Positions 1 to 5,313 of a stretch of DNA of 5,524 bases are shown in pieces. A program made the position numbers and the translations under genes. The stretch's first letter is position 1; every line of letters begins with the position of its first letter. The stretch lies in contig QEUW01000474.1 of the NCBI GenBank assembly GCA_003577005.1, positions 1 to 5,524 of the forward strand, written 5' to 3'. The notes beneath the pieces were generated by a model that was not told where the DNA came from, ran no database searches, and was given only the letters and a program-made list of their open reading frames with translations. The stretch comes from Chloroflexota bacterium (GTDB lineage Bacteria > Chloroflexota > Anaerolineae > Caldilineales > Caldilineaceae).

Positions 1-120
1 GTCTTCGCCAGCTTTTCTTTTGCCGATGTGCCCGTCAACATCCTGACCGGGTCGGGCTATGACCCGGTGACGCAGACGGCGGAGTTGAAGGTCTGCCCCG
101 TGCGGGTGGAACCGGTGTAA
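1..120 (+). CDS. C-terminal end of an unrecognised protein (5' end outside window)
   Basis: Frame 1 is open from the first base to the TAA at 118-120 and encodes 39 residues ending in VCPVRVEPV. The stretch alternates hydrophobic and polar residues with several Gly, Pro and Thr (VPVNILTGSGYDPV), which suits the last strands of a beta-rich domain. I do not recognise the family. Base composition and codon use (GTG, CTG, ACC, CCG rich) match the high-G+C genes further right rather than the DUF4160/DUF2442 pair that follows 22 nt later. A perfect 8-bp dyad (ACCGGGTC at 46-53, GACCCGGT at 61-68) lies inside the coding sequence. It is probably real because its codon use and composition look coding and the next gene starts just after its stop, but the short length limits confidence. 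Confidence 0.6.
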   Translation, partial: VFASFSFADVPVNILTGSGYDPVTQTAELKVCPVRVEPV

Positions 121-142
121 AACGGCAGTTGCAGGTTCAACT

Positions 143-376
143 ATGCCGACTACGGCTATTGGGCCGTATCGTTTTCGCTTCTATTCGTCAGATGTATCCG
201 AACCGCCGCATGTACACGTCATTCGTGCTGGAAATGTGGCAAAAGTATGGCTGCAGCCGGTATCGCTTGAGTACAATCGGGGTTACAATTCTTCTGAACT
301 CAATCGGATTATGCGATTGACAGAAGAGTATCGTGAGCAATTGCTGGGAGCGTGGCATGCACACTTCGATAAATAA
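143..376 (+). CDS. DUF4160 family protein
   Basis: This encodes 77 residues with the layout of the DUF4160 family: an N-terminal start of the type MPT..IGPYRFRFYS, the diagnostic EPPHVHV at residues 20-26, an AKVWL strand with a following PV at 34-40, the NRGY turn at 45-48, and a C-terminal helix (ELNRIMRLTEEYREQLLGAWHAHF). The length is usual for the family. The ATG at 143 is chosen because family members begin just before this strand; a weak AGGT lies 6 nt upstream. The last 20 nt overlap the DUF2442 gene, so the two are translationally coupled. Function is not established. DUF4160 genes are commonly found directly before DUF2442 genes and the pair is sometimes treated as toxin-antitoxin-like, which is an inference here. 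G+C is lower than in fdhD and later genes, hinting at acquisition. Confidence 0.88.
   Translation: MPTTAIGPYRFRFYSSDVSEPPHVHVIRAGNVAKVWLQPVSLEYNRGYNSSELNRIMRLTEEYREQLLGAWHAHFDK
346..350 (+). promoter_or_regulatory. Shine-Dalgarno site deciding the DUF2442 start
   Basis: GGGAG at 346-350 sits 6 nt before the ATG at 357, inside the end of the DUF4160 gene. It favours the ATG at 357 over the in-frame GTG at 333, which would add eight residues (MSNCWERG) that do not look like the family N-terminus. Confidence 0.5.
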
Positions 377-626
377 TGATGTGACGCTGGAAGTTGGGGC
401 GCAGAACCTTGAATTTAAAGGGGATCAACTTGTGCTCTATCTGACCGACGGGCGCGTTGTTATCTTGCCGCTTACGCAAATTGACTGGTTGCAGTGGCTT
501 GTCAATACGACACCGGAACAACGGGCAAACTGGACTATTGAACCAGGAGGATTTGCTGTCTATTGGGAAGACCTGGATGATGGATTTGAGGTGGCCCACG
601 CATTGAGCCTTCAGCCGGTTGCTTAG
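357..626 (+). CDS. DUF2442 family protein
   Basis: From the ATG at 357 this encodes 89 residues. The family features are a first beta hairpin, the DGRVVILPL strand-turn-strand (about residues 31-39), a helix beginning with TQIDWLQWLVNTTPEQRANW, and the C-terminal GFAVYWEDLDDGFEVAHAL motif that corresponds to the G-x-x-I-x-W-x-x-L-D-x-D-I core of DUF2442. The length is typical of single-domain members. The start overlaps the DUF4160 gene by 20 nt, indicating one transcript. Function is unknown; in some DUF2442 proteins the domain is fused to a helix-turn-helix, so a regulatory or antitoxin-like role is conceivable but not shown here. The TAG stop lies at the edge of the small inverted-repeat element that follows. 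Removing that element and one copy of its flanking GCTTA would leave a TAA stop in the same place. Confidence 0.85.
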   Translation: MHTSINNDVTLEVGAQNLEFKGDQLVLYLTDGRVVILPLTQIDWLQWLVNTTPEQRANWTIEPGGFAVYWEDLDDGFEVAHALSLQPVA

Positions 627-703
627 AACCTATCCGAATAACAGTTGTGGGTCTGACAACTACACTTGCGAATACAGTTGGTCACAGAGTTATTCGGCTA
701 GGC
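626..703. repeat. MITE-like inverted-repeat element between DUF2442 and fdhD
   Basis: CCTATCCGAATAAC (629-642) and GTTATTCGGCTAGG (689-702) are inverted repeats matching at 13 of 14 positions, with an unbroken 9-bp core. A nested perfect dyad AGTTGT (643-648) / ACAACT (656-661) has a 7-nt loop. The block 626-703 is flanked by the direct repeat GCTTA (621-625 and 704-708), as a 5-bp target duplication would be. There is no T-run after the right arm, so it is not a standard intrinsic terminator. It carries no gene. A small non-autonomous transposon relic is the best reading; a structured RNA or protein-binding dyad is the alternative. The exact ends are uncertain because two unpaired A's (627-628) lie at the left end. 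Confidence 0.45.
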
Positions 704-713
704 GCTTAATGTG

Positions 714-1550
714 ATGCCCCGCCTAAACAAGACCAAACGGCGCATCTGGAGCGTGGAAAACGGCCAGGTGACGCGCAAAACCGATTATCTTGCCACGGAA
801 GAGCCGCTGGAGATCCTTTTGCGCGCCAGCGAAGAGCAGCGCACGGTCGCCATCACCATGCGCACGCCAGGTAACGACTATGAGTTGGCGGCGGGCTTTC
901 TCTACAGCGAGGGCATTATCGGCGACAAGCTCGACATCGTGCAGATGACCTACTGTATGGACGGCAGCGGCCAGACGCAGGAGTACAACGCGTTGCGTGT
1001 GCAACTGCGCCGCACTACGCTGCCCGACCTGGCGCAACTGGAACGCTACTTCTTTACCAACAGCGCCTGTGGTGTCTGCGGCGCAACCATGCTCGACGAT
1101 CTGGCGCAGCGCAACCTGCCGCCCATCTCGGCTGGGCCGGTGGTCACGCCGCAGTTGTTAGCGGAGTTGCCTGGCGCGCTGCGAGAGGCGCAAAGCCTCT
1201 TTGAGACCACGGGGGGACTTCATGCCGCCGCCCTCTTCACCACTGAAGGGCAGTTGGTCGCCCTACGTGAAGATGTGGGCCGTCATAACGCGCTGGACAA
1301 GCTCATCGGCTGGGGGCTGCTCAACCGTCAACTCCCTTTTCACGGCAAGATCATCCTCGTGAGCGGTCGCGCCAGCTATGAACTGTTGCAAAAGTGCCGC
1401 GTGGCCGGCGCTCCCATCTTTTGCGCTGTCTCGGCGCCCAGCAGCTTGGCAGTCGAACTGGCGGAGCGCTTTGGTATAACGCTGGTGGGCTTTTTGCGTG
1501 GACAGCGCTTTAATGTCTACACGGGTGCCGAACGGATTCTTCATTCCTAG
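714..1550 (+). CDS. fdhD: FdhD, formate dehydrogenase accessory sulfurtransferase
   Basis: FdhD transfers sulfur, from the IscS cysteine desulfurase in E. coli, to the molybdenum cofactor so that formate dehydrogenases become active; it acts in the cytoplasm. From the ATG at 714 the product has 278 residues, close to the 277 of the E. coli protein. Family features are visible in order: RTPGNDYELAAGFLYSEGII (about 50-69), the CGVCG motif with the two sulfur-carrying cysteines (C119 and C122), GGLHAAALF (168-176), REDVGRHNALDKLIG (185-199), ILVSGRASYE (214-223), and the C-terminal GQRFNVYTG. A GTG at 711 is an equally placed alternative start, adding one Met. No clear Shine-Dalgarno site precedes either. 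No formate dehydrogenase subunit is in the window, so the client enzyme must be encoded elsewhere. The stop is 2 nt before the sigma factor gene, so the two are probably co-transcribed. Confidence 0.96.
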   Translation: MPRLNKTKRRIWSVENGQVTRKTDYLATEEPLEILLRASEEQRTVAITMRTPGNDYELAAGFLYSEGIIGDKLDIVQMTYCMDGSGQTQEYNALRVQLRRTTLPDLAQLERYFFTNSACGVCGATMLDDLAQRNLPPISAGPVVTPQLLAELPGALREAQSLFETTGGLHAAALFTTEGQLVALREDVGRHNALDKLIGWGLLNRQLPFHGKIILVSGRASYELLQKCRVAGAPIFCAVSAPSSLAVELAERFGITLVGFLRGQRFNVYTGAERILHS

Positions 1551-1552
1551 CC

Positions 1553-2200
1553 ATGCCCACGGACCGCACTCGCCCGCCCACTCTCAAGACGCCCCCCGAG
1601 AGCGCTGTGCTTTACCATGCCTGCCGGAGCGGAGATACGAACGTACAGCAGGCGGCCTATGAGACATTATGGGGCTACTTACTGCCGGTTGTCTTCTTTC
1701 TGGTCCGCGAGCAGCCCGACGCTGACGATCTGGCCCAAGATTGTGCGCAGCAGGCGCTTGTGCGCATCCACCAACGTCTGGCCGAGTGCCACGAACCAGT
1801 TGCTTTCCGTACCTGGGCGCGACGCATTGCCTGCAATCTGACTATCGACGAGCTGCGTCGCCGCAAACGGCTCACACCCCTGCCCGATGCCGAGCAAGAA
1901 CCGTCCTCTGCGGTTGCGCTAGTCCAGACGCAGGCTGCGCCGGACGAAGAAGTTCTTCGCTCGTTTGGACAGATGGAACTGCGCGAGTTGTTGAACCAGG
2001 CGCCGCTGAGCGAGCGTTCCCGCCGCACGATCATCGGCCGGTATCTGGATGAGTTGGCCGATGAAGCGATGGCGCAGACCGAAAGCGACCTGGCAGGGAC
2101 GGCCGTGCTGCCCAGCCATATCCAGGTAACCCGCGCCAAAAATATGGCTAAGCTCCGCACCTGGCAACCGCTACAAACCTTTCTACATGAGCATGTGTAA
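1553..2200 (+). CDS. ECF-like RNA polymerase sigma factor
   Basis: This encodes 215 residues with the two-domain plan of group 4 (ECF) sigma factors, which direct RNA polymerase to specific promoters. Region 2 spans about residues 36-106: the helix YETLWGYLLPVVFFLV, the acidic DADDLAQDCAQQALVRIHQRL (57-76) that would bind the core polymerase, and FRTWARRIACNLTIDELRRRKR (85-106) for -10 recognition. A charged linker (107-135) leads to region 4 (about 138-205), with LSERSRRTIIGRYLDEL followed by a helix-turn-helix. The HTH turn (TESDLAGTAVLPSHIQVTR) is longer than in ordinary ECF factors, so the -35 reading head may be altered. The ATG lies 2 nt after the fdhD stop and has no strong Shine-Dalgarno site, which suggests translational coupling. 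The zinc-finger gene at 2340 is the likely cognate regulator. Specific ECF subgroup not assigned. Confidence 0.85.
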   Translation: MPTDRTRPPTLKTPPESAVLYHACRSGDTNVQQAAYETLWGYLLPVVFFLVREQPDADDLAQDCAQQALVRIHQRLAECHEPVAFRTWARRIACNLTIDELRRRKRLTPLPDAEQEPSSAVALVQTQAAPDEEVLRSFGQMELRELLNQAPLSERSRRTIIGRYLDELADEAMAQTESDLAGTAVLPSHIQVTRAKNMAKLRTWQPLQTFLHEHV

Positions 2201-2339
2201 GGCTTCCGTAAGCATGTCCGCCAGTCCACGGCGCCCAGAGGGAGCGAATACGATGAATCAGCAGGGGGCAGTGGAAAGATGCGCTGAGCCCGCTTCGTCT
2301 TGATCATAACTGGGCTAGCTCGCCTGACCGGATATTATC

Positions 2340-3062
2340 ATGAAACACGACCAGGTACACTTTACACAATTGGCGCAAGTGTTGAGACAGCCGCTCGACG
2401 AGGCCGAGCATCAGCGCATTCTAGCCCAGTTGGACGAATACGTCGCTGCCCAACTGGCCGGTGAGACCTATACCTCGCTCTTTTCCGATGTTGCCATCCA
2501 CCTGGACGCCTGTGTCGAATGTACGGAGGCGTATGCGCTGCTCTACGAGTTGGCGTTGGCCGAGAGGCAGGCTGCGCTGCCTGTACCAACCCAGTTATCC
2601 AGGCCTAATCTGGATTTCCTGAAGCGGCAATCAGAGCGCTCCCTGCTCGACCAGCTTCGCCGTGCCATCCAGCGTACGAGCAAAGCGGTTACTCTCCAGC
2701 TTACACCGGCGCTCTTGCCGCCGCTGCGTCCGGCCTACGCCGTCTCAACTGTGCGCAGCGTGGCGGATGGGCAGCGCTACGGCGAGTTGCTTATCCAGTT
2801 AGATCTGGCGGACGAACTGGCCGCCGATTGGCCGGGAGCTATCACCGCTTACCGCGATGCACAGAATCCCTCCGCCTGCCTGCTGGAAGTGACTGTCGAA
2901 CCGCCGGGTCGCAGTTGGCCCGACCTGGAAGGCATTGAGGTAGTCCTTGTCTTGTCCGATGGCCCGCGTGATACCACGACTGACCCTTGGGGATTGGCTT
3001 CATTCGATGATGTGCCGGTGAGTGAGCTGGCGACAATGGGGATCACAATTCGAGGGGTGTGA
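2340..3062 (+). CDS. Zinc-finger anti-sigma-like protein with C-terminal beta domain
   Basis: The product has 240 residues. Residues 15-75 form a helical zinc-finger (zf-HC2-like) region with the anti-sigma H-x3-C-x2-C motif HLDACVEC (H54, C58, C61), followed by the helix EAYALLYELALAERQ. A Lys/Arg-rich middle (90-117, FLKRQSERSLLDQLRRAIQR) precedes a C-terminal stretch (about 145-240) that looks beta-rich: LLIQLDL, LLEVTVEPPG, GIEVVLVLSDG, DPWGLASFDDVP, a pattern like carboxypeptidase-regulatory-like sandwich domains. No transmembrane helix is visible, unlike most membrane-bound anti-sigma factors, so it should be cytoplasmic. Its position just after the sigma gene suggests it binds that sigma factor, but this is inferred. 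The ATG at 2340 has no good Shine-Dalgarno site; it fits the start of the helical domain. The gap to the sigma gene is 139 nt, so a separate promoter is possible. Confidence 0.75.
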   Translation: MKHDQVHFTQLAQVLRQPLDEAEHQRILAQLDEYVAAQLAGETYTSLFSDVAIHLDACVECTEAYALLYELALAERQAALPVPTQLSRPNLDFLKRQSERSLLDQLRRAIQRTSKAVTLQLTPALLPPLRPAYAVSTVRSVADGQRYGELLIQLDLADELAADWPGAITAYRDAQNPSACLLEVTVEPPGRSWPDLEGIEVVLVLSDGPRDTTTDPWGLASFDDVPVSELATMGITIRGV

Positions 3063-3108
3063 TTCATTTCAGAGACACAAGCTGTCCTGCTTCTTGGGCC
3101 GTCTGATC

Positions 3109-3137
3109 TTGACAGACCAGGGGCGGTTGCCTAAGAT
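3109..3137 (+). promoter_or_regulatory. Candidate sigma70-type promoter for htpG
   Basis: TTGACA at 3109-3114 is a perfect -35 consensus. After exactly 17 nt comes TAAGAT at 3132-3137, matching TATAAT at four of six positions including the key first TA and final T. Transcription would start near 3144, leaving a 5' leader of roughly 215 nt before the htpG ATG at 3359. Short dyads overlap both boxes (GTCTG/CAGAC at 3101-3117 and GCCTA/TAGGC at 3129-3144). It lies outside any gene, 47 nt after the zinc-finger gene stop. Not experimentally supported. Confidence 0.45.
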
Positions 3138-3150
3138 CGTAGGCTAGCTG

Positions 3151-3163
3151 CACACCAGGTGTG
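3151..3163. promoter_or_regulatory. Perfect palindrome CACACC-A-GGTGTG, possible operator
   Basis: The 13-bp sequence is an exact dyad around a single central A and sits about 14 nt after the -10 box, just downstream of the predicted transcription start. That is a usual place for a repressor operator. A one-base loop makes an RNA hairpin unlikely, favouring protein binding to DNA. It does not match the CIRCE heat-shock operator (TTAGCACTC-N9-GAGTGCTAA). Confidence 0.3.
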
Positions 3164-3269
3164 GTTCCTTATCTGTACGATTTCTGGCTGAACTCACTTG
3201 AGGACGTCGTTACTCGCTTAATGCCCTGTCATGTACTTACGGATCTTGTCCGACTTGCGCTTGTTATCA

Positions 3270-3284
3270 CCTGTCTGCGACAGG
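3270..3284 (+). other. Short hairpin in the htpG leader
   Basis: CCTGTC-TGC-GACAGG is a perfect 6-bp stem with a 3-nt loop in the presumed htpG 5' untranslated region. There is no following T-run, so it is not an intrinsic terminator. It may shape the leader RNA. Confidence 0.3.
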
Positions 3285-3321
3285 CGCCGGCTCACTTTGA
3301 GACGAGCTAGCGAGCGCCGGC
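3284..3321 (+). repeat. Repeated GCGCCGGC flanking a dyad-rich leader segment
   Basis: GCGCCGGC occurs at 3284-3291 and 3314-3321. Because GCCGGC is self-complementary, the two copies (3286-3291 and 3316-3321) can also pair, closing a stem-loop that contains CTCA-CTT-TGAG (3291-3301). The right copy directly abuts AAGGAG (3322-3327), which could serve as a ribosome site for the alternative ATG at 3338. Confidence 0.3.
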
Positions 3322-3346
3322 AAGGAGCGCAGGTCCCATGTGTGAT

Positions 3347-3352
3347 GGAGGT
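3347..3352 (+). promoter_or_regulatory. Shine-Dalgarno site of htpG
   Basis: GGAGGT lies 6 nt before the ATG at 3359, an ideal match and spacing. It decides the start in favour of 3359 over the in-frame ATG at 3338, which would add seven residues (MCDGGVD) not seen in HtpG proteins. The upstream AAGGAG at 3322-3327 is 10 nt from the ATG at 3338, so secondary initiation there cannot be ruled out. Confidence 0.7.
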
Positions 3353-3358
3353 GTCGAT

Positions 3359-5251
3359 ATGGCCGACCATATTCCAGAGACCGAATCCCTCGAATACCGC
3401 ACTGAAGTCAAACAACTGCTTGATATTCTGGCCCATTCGCTTTATACGGACCGCGAAATCTTTTTGCGCGAACTCATCTCCAATGCCTCAGATGCGCTCA
3501 ACCGCATCCAGTTTGAAATGTTGACCAATACAGATGTTTTTGATGCCAATCGCGAACTAGCCATCCACATTGCTGCCGATAAAGAGGCCAAAACGATCAC
3601 TATTGCCGACAGCGGCATTGGGATGAATCATGATGAACTGATCCAAAATCTTGGCACCATTGCCCATTCAGGCGCCAAACGATTTATGGAAAATGCTGGC
3701 GCCGACAAGAGCCGGCTGGACGAGATCATCGGCCAGTTTGGCGTCGGTTTCTATTCGGCTTTTATGGTTGCCGCCGAGGTGAGCGTCACCTCGCGCTCGT
3801 ACCGGCCCGACGAACAGGCGTGGACTTGGCGCTCGCAGGGCGATAGCCGGTTTACTCTCGAACCGGCCGAAAAGAGCGAGCGCGGCACAACCCTGACTAT
3901 CAAGCTCAAGGAGGATGCCGAGGAATTTGCCAACCCGTGGCGGCTGGAACAGATCATCAAAAAACACTCGGATTATGTTTCGTTCCCCATCTATCTACAA
4001 CAAGAGGATGGCAGCGAAAAAGTAGCCAACCGGCAGACGGCGCTCTGGCGCCAAGCGCCGGCGCAGGTCAAGGCCGAGGAATATGACGAATTTTACAAAC
4101 AATTAACCTTTGACAATGAAGCACCGCTGGCGCACATCCACCTGGTGACCGATGCACCGGTCAATCTGCGCGCTATACTCTTTGTTCCCGGCCAGCGCGA
4201 CCGCGGCCTGTTTATGATGAACAGCGACCACGGTTTGCGCCTTTACTCGCGCAAGATCCTGATCCAGCAGCGCAACAAGGATTTGCTGCCCGACTATTTG
4301 CGCTTTGTCGAAGGCGTGGTCGATTCGGAAGACCTGCCACTCAACGTCTCGCGCGAGATGGTGCAGAGCAACCCCGTCCTGCGCCAGATGAAGCGGGCGT
4401 TGAGCAACCGCGTCTTCCGCGAACTCAAGACCCTGGCCGAGCAAGAGGCTGAAAAGTACACCCGGTTCTGGCGCGAGTTTGGGGTGCTCATCAAAGAAGG
4501 GGTAGCCAGCGACCCAGCTAATCATGAACATCTGTTAGAGTTGTTGCGCTTCCACACCACCAAAGCCGCTGGGGAAGAGGAGTGGGTCTCGCTCAAAGAG
4601 TACACCGGGCGCATGGAGGACGAACAGAAGGCGATCTACTATGTGCTGGCCGATGACCTCAAGTCGGCGGCGCGCAGCCCGCACCTGGACTATTTCCGCA
4701 GCAACGAGATCGAGGTGCTGCTGCTGACCGACCCCATCGACGGCTTTATGACGACGATGCTGCGCGAATACGAAGGCAAGCCGCTGCAAAATGTCGATGA
4801 CCCCAGCCTCGACCTGCCCGAAACAACGCCCAAGAGCACGGATGAGGAGAAGCCGGAAGTGCCGGTCAAGGATTTCGACCGGCTGCTCGAACGCTTCAAG
4901 ACTGTGTTGGACGAACGAGTGACCAGTGTGCGAGAATCGAAGACGCTGGTCAACAGCCCCTGCCGGCTGGTCTCATCCGAGAATGCCTTCGACCGTGACC
5001 TGCAACGCATCCGCCGGTTGACCGAGCAGAATTACGAAGCGCCCAAGAAGATGCTCGAGGTCAACCGCAACCACCCGCTCATCGCCAACCTGGCGCAGAT
5101 GCTGGCCGAGGAGCGCGAGAACAAGCTGGTGGATGCGGCCATCGAACAGCTCTTCGACAATGCCCAGTTGCTCGAAGGCATCCACCCCAACCCAGCCGAC
5201 ATGGTCGAACGCATCCAGACGCTCATGGAGGCGGCGGTGAAGACGAATTGA
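3359..5251 (+). CDS. htpG: HtpG, bacterial Hsp90 molecular chaperone
   Basis: HtpG is the cytoplasmic ATP-dependent Hsp90 dimer that remodels client proteins together with the DnaK system. The 630-residue product is full length (E. coli 624). The N-terminal GHKL ATPase domain (about 1-215) shows [14 protein letters not shown] (33-46; E38 aligns with the catalytic Glu34 of E. coli, N42 binds the Mg-nucleotide), ADSGIGM (83-89), the lid [12 protein letters not shown] (99-110) and [12 protein letters not shown] (124-135). The middle domain (about 225-480) has the [20 protein letters not shown] segment, LFVPG, and [11 protein letters not shown] (327-337) with the ATP-contacting Arg at 332. A charged, proline-rich linker (about 480-503) leads to the C-terminal dimerisation domain (503-630) with NSPCRLV and EVNRNHPLI. 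No frameshift or missing key residue is seen. A good candidate promoter and a structured leader lie upstream; CIRCE is absent. The gene ends 54 nt from a convergent gene. Confidence 0.98.
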   Translation: MADHIPETESLEYRTEVKQLLDILAHSLYTDREIFLRELISNASDALNRIQFEMLTNTDVFDANRELAIHIAADKEAKTITIADSGIGMNHDELIQNLGTIAHSGAKRFMENAGADKSRLDEIIGQFGVGFYSAFMVAAEVSVTSRSYRPDEQAWTWRSQGDSRFTLEPAEKSERGTTLTIKLKEDAEEFANPWRLEQIIKKHSDYVSFPIYLQQEDGSEKVANRQTALWRQAPAQVKAEEYDEFYKQLTFDNEAPLAHIHLVTDAPVNLRAILFVPGQRDRGLFMMNSDHGLRLYSRKILIQQRNKDLLPDYLRFVEGVVDSEDLPLNVSREMVQSNPVLRQMKRALSNRVFRELKTLAEQEAEKYTRFWREFGVLIKEGVASDPANHEHLLELLRFHTTKAAGEEEWVSLKEYTGRMEDEQKAIYYVLADDLKSAARSPHLDYFRSNEIEVLLLTDPIDGFMTTMLREYEGKPLQNVDDPSLDLPETTPKSTDEEKPEVPVKDFDRLLERFKTVLDERVTSVRESKTLVNSPCRLVSSENAFDRDLQRIRRLTEQNYEAPKKMLEVNRNHPLIANLAQMLAEERENKLVDAAIEQLFDNAQLLEGIHPNPADMVERIQTLMEAAVKTN

Positions 5252-5256
5252 TTGTG

Positions 5257-5313
5257 GATTTTAGATTTTGGATTTTGGACCGCAGGCGGTAACTACATCC
5301 AAAATCTAAAATC
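5257..5313. repeat. GATTTTR heptamer inverted repeat between convergent genes
   Basis: The left arm GATTTTAGATTTTGGA (5257-5272) and right arm TCCAAAATCTAAAATC (5298-5313) are a perfect 16-bp inverted repeat with a 25-nt loop. The left side is a tandem of three 7-mers (GATTTTA, GATTTTG, GATTTTG at 5257-5277), so the right arm can also pair 9 bp in a shifted register with 5271-5279. The loop contains ACCGC/GCGGT (5279-5283, 5286-5290). It begins 5 nt after the htpG stop, and the minus-strand stop TAG of the acetyltransferase (5306-5308) lies inside the right arm. It may act as a bidirectional terminator or mRNA end stabiliser, though neither side has a proper T-run. Confidence 0.75.

Noticed and set aside
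629..702. Intrinsic terminator after the DUF2442 gene
   Set aside because: The inverted-repeat arms are 46 nt apart and the right arm is followed by CGCTTAATG rather than a T-run, so a canonical terminator is unlikely.
1675..2307. A 210-residue open frame on the minus strand opposite the sigma factor gene
   Set aside because: Its product is rich in Ser, Arg and Cys without any recognisable motif, and the plus strand there encodes clear sigma regions 2 and 4. It is a by-product of high G+C codon bias.
3063..3358. CIRCE heat-shock operator upstream of htpG
   Set aside because: No TTAGCACTC or GAGTGCTAA half-site or close variant is present in this interval.
3338..3358. Upstream ATG at 3338 as the htpG start
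   Set aside because: The extra residues MCDGGVD are not typical of HtpG and include the ideal GGAGGT ribosome site that serves the ATG at 3359.
4103..4531. A 142-residue open frame on the minus strand inside htpG
   Set aside because: The plus strand encodes the conserved HtpG middle domain without interruption; the antisense product has no family signature.
5257..5313. CRISPR-like repeat array
   Set aside because: The heptamers are contiguous with no spacers and form a single palindrome; no repeat-spacer periodicity or cas gene is present.
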